Below are positions 27,986 through 38,451 of a DNA stretch of 64,000 nucleotides, piece after piece. Origin of the DNA: JABMQB01 sp963678235 (GTDB lineage Bacteria; Bacteroidota; Bacteroidia; Bacteroidales; Prolixibacteraceae); NCBI GenBank assembly GCA_963678235.1, contig OY782766.1, forward strand, positions 4,402,001 through 4,466,000, given 5' to 3'. A program made the translations under genes and the position numbers. Numbering within the stretch: the first letter of the stretch is position 1; the number at the start of each line of letters is the position of its first letter. The notes beneath the pieces were generated by a model, which had not been told where the DNA came from, did not search any database, and was given only the letters and a program-made list of their open reading frames with translations.

Positions 27986-29002
27986 TTATAGGGCAAATGC
28001 CAAAGAAAACAGGTTGGATGAGCCAGCAACATGGAACCTGCTTGTTGCAAAATCGAATTTAAACTTTTTGATTTTTACGCCAAAACCTAATGACAAACCA
28101 ACGGTTGAACCAACTTCTTCTAGCCTTAGCTCTTGCCTACGTTGGTAGTTATATCCAGCTCGGATAGTGAAGTTTGGAGAAGGAAGCAATTCTACGCCCA
28201 GCACCATATGCCTGGCAATTTGTTTGGCAATACTTTCCTGAGGTTCATAAAAAATAACTTCGTCTGAGTCTTCTTCCTGCTCTACAACTGCCAAATCCCA
28301 ATTGTTTAAGTGTTGGAATGTTGCTGAAATCCTAACCGGGGCATGTTGTAGTTTGCCTGAAATCCCAAACTGCAGGTCAAAAGGTATTGGTTCAATATCC
28401 CCATTTTCGTAATAGGGTGTAATTTGCGATCCTACATTCCGGGCTACCAAGCCAATGGTTGTTAATCCGGATTCGCTACTTAAACTTACGCCAAAATCTG
28501 CCGCAATCCCGAATGACTGATAGCTTTCAAAAATGGAAATTATTGGTTTCAACGTAACTCCGTAATGAAGCTTTTTATAATTGTTCGAATAAATAACATG
28601 AATGGCATATTCTGCAGCATTAAACGTATTTCCGGTAAGCACACCATCGGCTGTTGCTTCTTTGAATTCCCCATAATTGATGTAATGTACGCCGAATGCA
28701 ACATTGCCGGGGACGTTGAATTTTGGGGAATACGAAGCATACCCGTAATTTATATCAGTGAGATAATTAACATAGTTTGCCAAAATTTGATCGTGCATAT
28801 CATCACTAAGCAGTGATGGGTTATGGTATGGAAGGTTTAAATCCTGGGAATCGTTTAAGGCAATTTGGTTTCCACCAAGTGCGGCTATCCTTGCCGAGTT
28901 TGTTAATTCAAGAAATTGGTATGTGGTTTCACCCCCAATTTGCCCAAATGTGTTCAGGGTAGTCAGAAATAAAAAGAAAAAAGTATATTTAAAGATGTGC
29001 AT
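27986..29002 (-). CDS. porQ: Type IX secretion system protein PorQ
   Basis: 338 residues with a signal peptide ending NTFGQ. The mature start GGETTYQFLELTNSARIAALGG and DLNLPYHNPSLL are typical of PorQ, an outer-membrane beta-barrel of the FadL/PorV class. It ends in an aromatic strand (NLFSLAFAL). In Porphyromonas it helps PorZ in attaching cargo to surface lipopolysaccharide. The position next to cmk and ispH is the conserved one and supports the call over a generic PorV. Confidence 0.92.
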   Translation of the reverse strand: MHIFKYTFFFLFLTTLNTFGQIGGETTYQFLELTNSARIAALGGNQIALNDSQDLNLPYHNPSLLSDDMHDQILANYVNYLTDINYGYASYSPKFNVPGNVAFGVHYINYGEFKEATADGVLTGNTFNAAEYAIHVIYSNNYKKLHYGVTLKPIISIFESYQSFGIAADFGVSLSSESGLTTIGLVARNVGSQITPYYENGDIEPIPFDLQFGISGKLQHAPVRISATFQHLNNWDLAVVEQEEDSDEVIFYEPQESIAKQIARHMVLGVELLPSPNFTIRAGYNYQRRQELRLEEVGSTVGLSLGFGVKIKKFKFDFATSRFHVAGSSNLFSLAFAL

Positions 29003-29068
29003 GTTCTTTTCAATCGTTTTTTCAATAACGCCAAATATACTCTTTTATTTCTTTTTGTATCTACATTC

Positions 29069-29572
29069 CTACCACTGCATTTTTTTCAGGTCTTCAAAAA
29101 TAGAATAGACCACTGGGCAAGTCTCACAATTTTTATGCGAGAGGGGCAAAAGTTGGTAGAATTTTTTGCGATCGGTATGCGGGTATTCCCTGCATGCTTT
29201 TGGTCGGTTTTCGTACACCATACAATAATTGTCGGGCATTAGGAACGGGCATGGACTGGTATTGAAAACATAGTCGTTGTCTTCATCAATATTAAGGTAT
29301 TGGGATATAAAATCAGACGCTTTCACCCTGAAATGTTTTGCCAGTTTATCTATGTCTTTGTCGGTTAGCCTTGGCCCAATTGTTTTGCAGCAATTTGCAC
29401 AGTCAAGGCAGTCAAATTTACTAAATGCTTCTTCGTGTAAGGAATGAACTATAGGATCGAGGTTTTTCGGACGCTTCTTTTTTAACTTTTTCACGAACGC
29501 TTTGGTTTCCTGAAAGCTTTTCCTGCTTAGTTCTTCAAGTATTTTGGGTGTTTTATATGGTATCAAATCCAT
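29069..29572 (-). CDS. YkgJ-type zinc/iron-chelating cysteine-cluster protein
   Basis: 167 residues. The cysteine cluster CLDCANCCKTIGPRLT, then CPFLMPDNYCMVYENRPKACREYP, defines the CxxCxxCC (YkgJ/UPF0153) family, thought to bind zinc or iron. The exact function is unknown. It lies 5 bases after the EamA transporter gene, so they are probably cotranscribed. Confidence 0.86.
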   Translation of the reverse strand: MDLIPYKTPKILEELSRKSFQETKAFVKKLKKKRPKNLDPIVHSLHEEAFSKFDCLDCANCCKTIGPRLTDKDIDKLAKHFRVKASDFISQYLNIDEDNDYVFNTSPCPFLMPDNYCMVYENRPKACREYPHTDRKKFYQLLPLSHKNCETCPVVYSIFEDLKKMQW

Positions 29573-29577
29573 TCCTG

Positions 29578-30504
29578 TTACGTATTATGAATTTCAAATG
29601 CTTTTCGGTTTTTCTTTCGGCTAATTTTTTTCATTTGTGCTAAAAATAATCCGCAAACAACCACAATTATTCCGGCAACTTTTTGCAGGGTGAGTACCTC
29701 TTTTATTACAATAAAGGAAAAAACAGCTACGAATACCGGAATGAGATTAATAAACGTGTTTGATCTGGTAACCCCTATTTTTCGGATACTTTGGGTAAAA
29801 AATACAAATGCCAGGGTGGAAGAAAAAATTGCTAATAATATGATTGCCCTGAAAGCTTTTGGGTTATATGGCGTTTCAATAAAGCCCCGCATCTCAAGAC
29901 TGATCCATATGGGAAGAAAAAGCAAAACACCAATTAAATTTTGGTATGCAATAATGGTAAGCGTATTGTATTTATATGCTATTTTTTTCAGGATGATTGA
30001 ATAGGCAATTGCTGCCAATACAGCTCCAAACTCAAGTCCAATTCCAATTGGTGGGGCATCGAACCTGAAATTGTTATTTAGCACAACCAGGGCAACGCCA
30101 ACAAACGAAATGAATATGCCCAAAAAGTTCATTCCCGAAATTTTTTCTTTGTAAAAATAGATTGCGATTATGGGTGAAAACAAAGGTATTGTTGCTACAA
30201 TTACTGCTGCAACGGTTGGGGAGACGTACATCAGACCATAACTTTCGCCCAGGAAATAAATGAAGGGTTCAAAAAATGACATTAGGATGATTAAGAATAA
30301 ATCTTTCCGATTGGGTTTTTGTAACCTTTTAAGCAGAGTGGCAATAATGAAAATAAGTCCTGAAGAAATTGTTAACCTGAAAATTACAACAGTAATTGGC
30401 TGGTATGAGATATAGGCAATTTTGAACCAGACGAATGAAAAACTCCAAAACAACATTGCCACAATTGCGGCTCCGTAATTTAATATGCCTGTTTTTATTT
30501 TCAT
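29578..30504 (-). CDS. EamA/DMT-family transporter
   Basis: 308 residues with ten hydrophobic segments arranged as two EamA repeats; MLFWSFSFVWFKIAY opens the first, and GLEFGAVLAAIAYSIILKKI the second. Members export or import amino acids, metabolites or drugs, and the substrate is unknown. It is divergent from the sugar isomerase lipoprotein. Confidence 0.88.
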   Translation of the reverse strand: MKIKTGILNYGAAIVAMLFWSFSFVWFKIAYISYQPITVVIFRLTISSGLIFIIATLLKRLQKPNRKDLFLIILMSFFEPFIYFLGESYGLMYVSPTVAAVIVATIPLFSPIIAIYFYKEKISGMNFLGIFISFVGVALVVLNNNFRFDAPPIGIGLEFGAVLAAIAYSIILKKIAYKYNTLTIIAYQNLIGVLLFLPIWISLEMRGFIETPYNPKAFRAIILLAIFSSTLAFVFFTQSIRKIGVTRSNTFINLIPVFVAVFSFIVIKEVLTLQKVAGIIVVVCGLFLAQMKKISRKKNRKAFEIHNT

Positions 30505-30573
30505 GGTATAAATTGAAATGCAAAAATAGAGATTTACTTGCTTTTTATATGTTTCTTACGTTGAAACATAGTT

Positions 30574-30591
30574 GGCTTTTTAAAGAAAGCC
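30574..30591. promoter_or_regulatory. Small inverted repeat between divergent genes
   Basis: GGCTTT-N6-AAAGCC, perfect over 6+6, sits in the 137-base gap between the EamA transporter and the isomerase gene. A TATCTTCG sequence (near-consensus -7 box) follows at 30601. It could be an operator; no regulator is adjacent. Confidence 0.3.
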
Positions 30592-30641
30592 TAAAAATAC
30601 TATCTTCGTGACACTTGCATTAATCCGATTAAATCTTTCGT

Positions 30642-31598
30642 ATGAAAGTTCAAAGTGTTTTATTTATTCTGGCAGTTGTTGCTGCCTCTGGTTTGTTAGG
30701 GGCATGCAAACATTCGAAACGTGAAATATCAAGAAGATCAAGAACGTTAAGGTTATTTATTCTGGCAGTTGTTGCTGCCTCTGGTTTGTTAGGGGCATGC
30801 AAACATTCGAAACTTAAGGTTAAAAAGGAAATAGGCCTTCAATTATACTCTTTCAAAGAAGATATGAAAAAAGACCCGGTTACGACCATACAGGCAGTGG
30901 CGAAAATGGGTTATTCGTTTGTTGAACTTGCAGATTATGAAAATGGGAAAATGTATGGTATGAAACCTGCCGAATTTAAAGCGCTTTGCGATAGCAATGG
31001 ACTGCAAGTACTTTCATCGCATAAGGGTTTGGATGTCCCGGATGCAACCGCCTGGGACCAGTCAATGGCTTGGTGGGATTCATGTATTGTGGCGCATAAA
31101 GCTGTGGGAGCCAAATATATTGTAAAACCATCGATGGACGATGATGCCTATGAAAGCCTCGAAACGTTAAAAAGGTATTGTGCATATTATAATGTGGTTG
31201 GGAAAAAATGTAATGAAGCCGGAATACGGTTTGGTTACCACAACCACGATAAGGAATTTACTACAGAATTTGATGGCAAGGCAGTGTACGATCATTTATT
31301 GGAGAATACACAATCGGAATTTGTTATGTTCCAGTTAGATTTATATTGGATAAGCAAAGGGGGTGGTGATCCATTGCAGTATTTTCAAAAATATCCGGGA
31401 CGCTTTGAATTATGGCACATTAAAGATGATGCAGTGGTTGGTGCCAGTGGTAAAATAGATTTTGAAACTATTTATGCTGCCAAAGAAATTAGCGGGATGA
31501 AGTATGGGATTGTGGAAGTTGAACCTAAAGTTATGAATCCGTTTGAGTGTGTAAAAAAGAGCCTTGAATTTTTGAACCAGGCTGAATATGTAGAATAG
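30642..31598 (+). CDS. Lipoprotein sugar-phosphate isomerase/epimerase with duplicated signal peptide
   Basis: 318 residues. The C-terminal ~260 residues are a xylose-isomerase-like TIM barrel (IGLQLYSFKEDM…, FGYHNHDKEF, MFQLDLYWIS, ELWHIKDD…, GIVEVEP) with metal-ligand histidines and acids in place. This is the secreted IolE/isomerase type common in Bacteroidota, likely acting on sugars in the periplasm. The N-terminus holds two tandem lipoprotein signals (LFILAVVAASGLLGAC at ~7-22 and again ~38-53), encoded by identical 61-bp stretches. Either lipobox cysteine could be used; if the first is cut, the second hydrophobic segment stays in the mature protein. Confidence 0.9.
   Translation: MKVQSVLFILAVVAASGLLGACKHSKREISRRSRTLRLFILAVVAASGLLGACKHSKLKVKKEIGLQLYSFKEDMKKDPVTTIQAVAKMGYSFVELADYENGKMYGMKPAEFKALCDSNGLQVLSSHKGLDVPDATAWDQSMAWWDSCIVAHKAVGAKYIVKPSMDDDAYESLETLKRYCAYYNVVGKKCNEAGIRFGYHNHDKEFTTEFDGKAVYDHLLENTQSEFVMFQLDLYWISKGGGDPLQYFQKYPGRFELWHIKDDAVVGASGKIDFETIYAAKEISGMKYGIVEVEPKVMNPFECVKKSLEFLNQAEYVE
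30660..30720 (+). repeat. 61-bp direct repeat, copy 1
   Basis: It encodes the first lipoprotein signal of the isomerase. It is identical at all 61 positions to copy 2, 93 bases (31 codons, in frame) downstream. Confidence 0.95.
30753..30813 (+). repeat. 61-bp direct repeat, copy 2
   Basis: An exact copy of 30660-30720, separated from it by 32 bases. The bases after the second copy (CTTAAGGTTA) resemble the end of the spacer (CGTTAAGGTTA), consistent with duplication by template slippage. Confidence 0.95.
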
Positions 31599-31630
31599 TT
31601 TTTATACTATTTCCAGAAATAGCACCAGTT

Positions 31631-33016
<1,386 letters not shown>

Positions 33017-33019
33017 GTA

Positions 33020-33409
33020 TTATTTTTTCAGCCAGGCTAATGCCGCTTCTTTCGTTTTAAAAAACTCCATTTCGTTCTTTTTTGTTATTGTCATTACAAA
33101 CGAAGCCAAAACCCTTGCAACCGGGTGCATTCCATAAAGGGCAACTTTATGGGTCCCTTGATCCTCACTTAACTTGTTCCATATCTTTCGGGCTTCCGGG
33201 GTACTCTTTCCAGCTTGGTTTAAATCGATCAAATAACTAACTTTCCCTTTAACCTGTTCCCTCAATTTAGTATTACCCTCCTCTTGTAAGCGGGCAATCT
33301 CGTCAGTTTGCTCATCTATTGCAGTTATAAAAATTATATTGTTGTTTAGCACAACGCACCGATTTTCACCAATTGCAAGTTCTTTGTCGTTAATGTACCT
33401 TATTTCCAT
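33020..33409 (-). CDS. SpoIIAA/STAS-like small protein
   Basis: 129 residues, no signal peptide. A beta-alpha fold ending in VALYGMHPVARVLASFVM and FFKTKEAALAWLKK resembles SpoIIAA-like/STAS proteins. It is a close paralogue of the protein at 33656-34084 (shared KGKVSYLIDLNQAGKS and HPVARVLASFV blocks). The 3-base gap to the hybrid kinase gene points to coexpression. Role unknown; it might be a scaffold or sensor for the kinase. Confidence 0.65.
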   Translation of the reverse strand: MEIRYINDKELAIGENRCVVLNNNIIFITAIDEQTDEIARLQEEGNTKLREQVKGKVSYLIDLNQAGKSTPEARKIWNKLSEDQGTHKVALYGMHPVARVLASFVMTITKKNEMEFFKTKEAALAWLKK

Positions 33410-33655
33410 ACCAAAAACCTTAACGTTAATTTACCTAACATTATATTATGAAGCCTTATCAACCGCACTACCTCTGCACGCAGCAAATTTTTTAGGAAAT
33501 TTAGATTCTAGAGATCCAATATGTTAAAAATACCCAGCATAAATATAAAATGAATTGCTTAAATGTGCAAACATTAAATCCCTGAGTTGATTATAGGTTA
33601 AAAAGGGTTCTCTTTCAATACCCAAAGTTTAAAAATATTATTGATTAACTAATAC

Positions 33656-34084
33656 TTATATGGAAGGGCAGTTCATTCCAAACACCTGGGATTTCTCTTT
33701 AATCCAAGCCAAAGCTTCCTCTTTTGTTTTAGAAAACTGCATTTCATTTTTCTTTGAGATATTGGTTACAAACGAGGCTAATACCATTGCAACCGGATGA
33801 ATGCCAAACATTGCTACTTTATGTATATTTTTCTCGTCGCTGAGCCTTGTCCAGGTTTTTCTTGCTTCTGATGAGCTTTTGCCCGCTTCGTTTAAATCAA
33901 CAAGATAACTGGTTTTGCCTTTTATTGTTTCATTAAGTTTTACGATAAGCGATTCAATAGCTCTGGCACACTCAGGTGTTTGTTCACCTCTGATTATACC
34001 ATGGATTAAATTCTCGGAAGGAAAAACAAAAACAGAATGATCCCCAACACAATATCCATTTTCACTAATCTGTACAACGTCCAT
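33656..34084 (-). CDS. SpoIIAA/STAS-like small protein, paralogue
   Basis: 142 residues, about half identical by eye to the 33020-33409 product across its length (KGKTSYLVDLNEAGKSS, HPVAMVLASFVTNISKKNEMQF). It has a longer C-terminal tail (EKSQVFGMNCPSI). The upstream regions of both genes share the stretch TCATTTTATATTTA on the minus strand (near 33540 and 34200), so the duplication included the promoter area. Confidence 0.65.
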   Translation of the reverse strand: MDVVQISENGYCVGDHSVFVFPSENLIHGIIRGEQTPECARAIESLIVKLNETIKGKTSYLVDLNEAGKSSSEARKTWTRLSDEKNIHKVAMFGIHPVAMVLASFVTNISKKNEMQFSKTKEEALAWIKEKSQVFGMNCPSI

Positions 34085-34316
34085 ATTAATAAGGAGTTTA
34101 TTTTCAATTAACTGAAATAGGAAAACACCCGGTGTGTATGGTTTGTAAATTATTTTAATGTAGGAAGTGAATAAGATTGCATTAAATACCCAATGCTAAA
34201 TATAAAATGAAAAGTTTAATCCTGCAAATGGTGCAATGCCGAATTTGGTTTCTCTCCTAATAAATGTTCGCATTCGCTTAAGGGGGTTTAATTTAACCCA
34301 TGTAACCAGTTGCCGG

Positions 34317-36125
34317 TTAATTGTGAAATTTGATAGTGAAATCATCAATTTTTAGGCTGGTATTTTTGGAAGGTAACCAAACATAAATAGATAAGATGGA
34401 ACCGGGAGTTAGGTTTTTGGGGATCGTTTGCTGGAACTCGATACTGCTCCAAGAATTCTCGTTAATGTTTTGTGCCGGTAATTTAATTCCGTTCCAAAAC
34501 TCTTGCTGCCCATTATTTTTAATGTCGAAAACCAAAACATGATCACTTGGGCCTTTGCCCATAGCATTAAAGGAAACCTGAATTTGTTGCATGTTTTCAA
34601 CTCTTTTCACCGGGATAGAAAATTGTGTACTGGTATCGTATACAGAGTCAATTTTGCAATAATAACCCGAGTTGTTTTCAATTATATATACATTCTCAGG
34701 ACGAATGTAGGGATCAAATAAATCAAAATCAGTTGAAAATTCGATGTAAGAAATACTGTCCCTGCTATAGGTTTTTTTTATCCATAATTTTTGCCTTTCC
34801 TTTTTTTCCCAAGTTGCCACCCTTCGTTGCCCATATATACGGGAATTCTTTTTCAAAATTGCTTCGTTTATTTTTGAGGAATGGTTTTTTATTCCGTGTA
34901 AGGATGAATAATTAATAGCCAGTGCAATGTGAAAAACGATGCCGGAAAATAAAAAAAGCATTGAATAATTTCGCCAGAACCTTTTTTTAAGGAGCCTTTC
35001 GATGTAATAAAATGAAAACCAAACTGCAACCGGGCTTAAAACATAGAAAGTATGGGAAGAAACCGACCGAATTGCAAAGAGGTAACTTAAGTAAACCAAC
35101 AAAAAGCTGGATACCGTAAAAAAGACGACTGATTTGTATTCAACACGTTTGTTTTTTATAAAAAAGTTGGCGATAAAATACACCGATTGTAGAAGCCCGG
35201 TGATAAAAACAAATACGATAAAAGGTGCTGCCCAAAGGTTCTCTTTTAAGAAGCTTATTTCTTCAGATAAGTTGCCTTTTAAAAAATATTGGGTTTCGAA
35301 AGAGCTGAATGCGCTGAACCTTAGTAGAATATCTAAAAAACGTTTTGCATTCCTGCTATTAAATACAATGTTTGATTCCATACCTCCCGAGATAACCCCG
35401 AATTTTATAAATGTCGGAATTAATAGCGCACCAATGAACAGAATTCCCAGGAGAAAATACAGCATCTTCACAAAAGACTTTTTAAAGCCAAGTTGTTTAT
35501 AGGAGAAATAGAACGCAAAAGGGACATAGAAAGGTAAAAGCACCCATGACATGTGCAGTTGCATTACCCACATTATTGAACTTCCCAAAAAGAAATAAGC
35601 CAGGTTTAGGTTCAATAGTTTATGCTTATAAAAAGGATATATTTCGAAAATCGAGATAAAAAAGAAGATTGCTGTCGGAAGGATATATGAAGGGTTTATT
35701 GTTGTAGTGCTGTAACCAATAAACCAGGGCGCAATAAAAATCCAAATCCAGATAAACCACTTCGGAATATTGGAGAAGCGTTTTCCCAAATACCATGCAA
35801 AAAAAGCTAAAGCGAAGGTGGAGATGCAATTAACCAGGATAAATGGTGCGATTGCAGATTTTAGGATAAAAAACGGAATACCAACCAAAAGACCTTGTAA
35901 TGCCCCAGGAATTTGAGAAATGGTCATTGTAATATCTGGTCCCCAATAGGGCCAAATGCCCGTGGTATAGAATTTTAAGCCGATCAAGTAAATTTGCGCA
36001 TAATCTTCGTGCGAAAAGTTTGTGGAAGCCCCATAAATGATCCGAAGAAATAGTACCAGAAACAAGTAGATATACAAGAGCGGATTTCTACTATTAATCT
36101 TTCCCAATGATGCAAACTTTCTCAT
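34317..36125 (-). CDS. Polytopic membrane protein, glycosyltransferase (GT39/ArnT)-like
   Basis: 602 residues from the ATG at 36125 (MRKFASLGKINSRNP); the longer reading to 36182 lacks support. There are about ten membrane segments, and an early acidic loop NFSHEDYAQIY is placed as in GT-C lipid-linked-sugar transferases. A C-terminal soluble domain (~430-600), beta-rich, looks like a carbohydrate-binding jelly roll (SWSSIEFQQTIP, LKIDDFTIKF). A role in glycosylation of envelope material is a guess. No neighbours clarify it. Confidence 0.6.
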   Translation of the reverse strand: MRKFASLGKINSRNPLLYIYLFLVLFLRIIYGASTNFSHEDYAQIYLIGLKFYTTGIWPYWGPDITMTISQIPGALQGLLVGIPFFILKSAIAPFILVNCISTFALAFFAWYLGKRFSNIPKWFIWIWIFIAPWFIGYSTTTINPSYILPTAIFFFISIFEIYPFYKHKLLNLNLAYFFLGSSIMWVMQLHMSWVLLPFYVPFAFYFSYKQLGFKKSFVKMLYFLLGILFIGALLIPTFIKFGVISGGMESNIVFNSRNAKRFLDILLRFSAFSSFETQYFLKGNLSEEISFLKENLWAAPFIVFVFITGLLQSVYFIANFFIKNKRVEYKSVVFFTVSSFLLVYLSYLFAIRSVSSHTFYVLSPVAVWFSFYYIERLLKKRFWRNYSMLFLFSGIVFHIALAINYSSLHGIKNHSSKINEAILKKNSRIYGQRRVATWEKKERQKLWIKKTYSRDSISYIEFSTDFDLFDPYIRPENVYIIENNSGYYCKIDSVYDTSTQFSIPVKRVENMQQIQVSFNAMGKGPSDHVLVFDIKNNGQQEFWNGIKLPAQNINENSWSSIEFQQTIPKNLTPGSILSIYVWLPSKNTSLKIDDFTIKFHN

Positions 36126-36189
36126 AGTACAGTTTAACTGCTTTTTTGTGACACTACAAATATAACAAAGAGCAGATAGCAATGGGCAT

Positions 36190-36218
36190 AAAAAAAACCA
36201 GTCTCAACAGACTGGTTT
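36190..36218 (-). terminator. Terminator of the envelope-protein operon
   Basis: On the minus strand a perfect 10-bp stem (AAACCAGTCT/AGACTGGTTT) with a GTTG loop runs into eight T. It ends the operon whose last gene stops at 36281. Confidence 0.9.
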
Positions 36219-36280
36219 CACTTGGGAGGATAATGCCCCTTTGAGGAGCATTCCTATAAATATTATATGCTTGGTTTTAC

Positions 36281-36925
36281 TTAGAATTTACCAAATTTAA
36301 AAACCAGAGACATGTTCAGTCCATTTAGTACATCTTTGTCAATACTAGGTTCATCTAATTCAATATCTGAAGTAAGTCGATAACTTACAGATGCAGCAGC
36401 CCTCATAAATTTTAACAGGTTGAATTCAACCTCAACTGCAGGCTCAATAAAAAGAAATACATCGGTTCCGAGGTCATAAAACGGATCATAGTCGAACCAA
36501 TAATCGTTATCTTCAACCAAAGTTACGGCACCCATACCGAACATAACCGGAAAAGACACATGCACTGCCCGGTTTGGAGCCACAATTGGCTCAATAAAAA
36601 AACCACCATATCCTCCAGCAAGGTTGTACCCACTGCTTTGGTTGTTGTAATGGTAATGGTCATAGTCAAGGTCATTAATAAAGCCATAACCACCAATACC
36701 AATTGCCAATGAATGGTTAATTATGAATGCACCACGTGCACCTGTTACAAAAGCATCTTTCCCATCAATTTGTGAGTAACCAAGCGAAAAAGAACCATAT
36801 GCACCATTGCTCCTTTTTTGGGAGAATATAGTTTGCATTTCATCGTCGTTATAGTAGACGTCATCCTGAGTAAAGGCAGTATTTGCCAAGGCTACCATAA
36901 TTAGCAGCACGATTATTTTTTTCAT
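36281..36925 (-). CDS. Putative outer-membrane beta-barrel protein
   Basis: 214 residues with a signal peptide (KKIIVLLIMVALANTAFTQ). The mature part has alternating glycine/aromatic strands (YGSFSLGYSQIDGKD, SLAIGIGGYGFIND, YNLAGGYGGFFIEP) and a C-terminal strand ending VFKFGKF, typical of small outer-membrane barrels. Function unknown. It is the last gene of the sigma-factor operon before a strong terminator. Confidence 0.65.
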   Translation of the reverse strand: MKKIIVLLIMVALANTAFTQDDVYYNDDEMQTIFSQKRSNGAYGSFSLGYSQIDGKDAFVTGARGAFIINHSLAIGIGGYGFINDLDYDHYHYNNQSSGYNLAGGYGGFFIEPIVAPNRAVHVSFPVMFGMGAVTLVEDNDYWFDYDPFYDLGTDVFLFIEPAVEVEFNLLKFMRAAASVSYRLTSDIELDEPSIDKDVLNGLNMSLVFKFGKF

Positions 36926-36956
36926 GATAAAAAAGGTTTTTTATTTATTTTAAATT

Positions 36957-37454
36957 TTAGAATATATATTTTAAGGTAAATGCAAAATCGAACAATTGCA
37001 CATCGAAAGTTTTTCTGCCGAGAACGTTAAAAAATGGCTTGACTTCAAATCCAAGGGAGATTGGCACTTCCAGAAAATTGTATTCAACTCCGGCAAGCCC
37101 GTCTAATCCGGCAATTAAAGATGTTTTTGTATTTGAATACCTCACATCAGAAGTATAATGGTATTCATCCCAACGTTCATATCCAACATGTGCCCCAATC
37201 CCGTAAAAGAATACCAACTGTTCCGATTCATTAAATAGGGCCAATTCATGAAATTCTTTTAACCCTGTGGCCTGAAATCCTCTGTCGCGGGAACTCAGCA
37301 GCAATTTGTATGAATTATATTCATTGGTATAAACCCTGTATTCGAACCCCGACGAAAGGCCTCCCCTTATTCCAATTGCTTGTTTGTGTACCTGTGCGTT
37401 TGCACCGAATGCTAAAAAGGTTAGGGCCAAAGCTATTAATCGTATTGTCTTCAT
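36957..37454 (-). CDS. Putative outer-membrane beta-barrel protein
   Basis: 165 residues, signal peptide ending FGANAQ. The mature start HKQAIGIRGGLSSGFEYR and the ending FAFTLKYIF are typical of Bacteroidota PorT/OmpW-like barrels. No specific function can be assigned. It is separated from its neighbours by 31 and 20 bases, within the envelope operon. Confidence 0.65.
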   Translation of the reverse strand: MKTIRLIALALTFLAFGANAQVHKQAIGIRGGLSSGFEYRVYTNEYNSYKLLLSSRDRGFQATGLKEFHELALFNESEQLVFFYGIGAHVGYERWDEYHYTSDVRYSNTKTSLIAGLDGLAGVEYNFLEVPISLGFEVKPFFNVLGRKTFDVQLFDFAFTLKYIF

Positions 37455-37474
37455 AATTTTTTATAGATATACGT

Positions 37475-38194
37475 TTAATGTTCGGGAATTATTTTGCCCG
37501 ATCCCGAAATATGGCTTTCGATGGAAGGGTTTCCACGATAAAATACAGTGCCACTGCCAGATATTGCTGCATCTAAGAAGTTCTCTACATAAATACATAT
37601 ATCGCCCGATCCCGATATTTTTGCTGAGCAATTTCTGGCTTCCAGTTCGCAAGCATAAATTTTGCCCGATCCGCTAACTTTCAGGTCGGCAAAGTCGGCT
37701 GTCCCGGAGATTTGCACTTGCCCCGATCCCGATACGTTTATTTCAAGATCTTCACATTCGACACCGGTCTGGATTCTTCCGGACCCTGAAATATCGATGT
37801 CAAACCTGTCGGAATAGAAGTAATCTGTAGTTATGTTTCCAGATCCACTTTGTTTTATGCCTTCGAGGTTTGGAGTGGTGATATACACTTCCATGGGCAA
37901 ACGGTTTCTGAGGTTGTAAAATCCTCTTACGTCAACTACCAGGCTGTTTCCAACAACTCGGGTATCGATATATTGAAGAAGGTTTGATTCGGCATTGACC
38001 ATAACTTCGAATTCATCACCACTGGTTATATGAACATCAAATTCGCCACTGGATTTTACTTTCTCGAAGGTAGATGAATACCTAAATTCGCTTTCGGAAA
38101 TGCCGTTGCCTCTGATAAAATGCTCATCGCAACTGGAGAATCCCAGAAGGGATAAAAGTGCTATCAAAGGGAAAAATTGTCTAATTGTTTTCAT
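37475..38194 (-). CDS. DUF2807 protein (putative head GIN domain)
   Basis: 239 residues with a signal sequence ending LLGFSSC, a probable lipoprotein. The rest is a right-handed beta-helix of repeats centred on SGSG (KQSGSGNI, DISGSGRI, NVSGSGQV, KVSGSGKI, KISGSGDI, AISGSGTV, HISGSGKI), one per turn. DUF2807 proteins are envelope-located with unknown function, often encoded with sigma/anti-sigma pairs, as here. Confidence 0.9.
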   Translation of the reverse strand: MKTIRQFFPLIALLSLLGFSSCDEHFIRGNGISESEFRYSSTFEKVKSSGEFDVHITSGDEFEVMVNAESNLLQYIDTRVVGNSLVVDVRGFYNLRNRLPMEVYITTPNLEGIKQSGSGNITTDYFYSDRFDIDISGSGRIQTGVECEDLEINVSGSGQVQISGTADFADLKVSGSGKIYACELEARNCSAKISGSGDICIYVENFLDAAISGSGTVFYRGNPSIESHISGSGKIIPEH

Positions 38195-38451
38195 GGTTTA
38201 ATCTTTTAATTTAAAAGCATCTTTTTTTTGGCTTTATGAATGCTTATTGCTGTTTAATAGTTGTTTTTATTTGTTTTCAATTTTAATGACAAGTGTTTTT
38301 TTGAAGGGTTGCAATCGAATGAAAAAAAAATAATTTTTTTTGAAAAATTATTAGTTGATAATGGTAGCAGGAACAGGGACATGGTTATAAAATCCATGCA
38401 TATGTATTGTGGGTTAATTGTTGGTGGTAAGGGAATTAGGATAAAATAATT

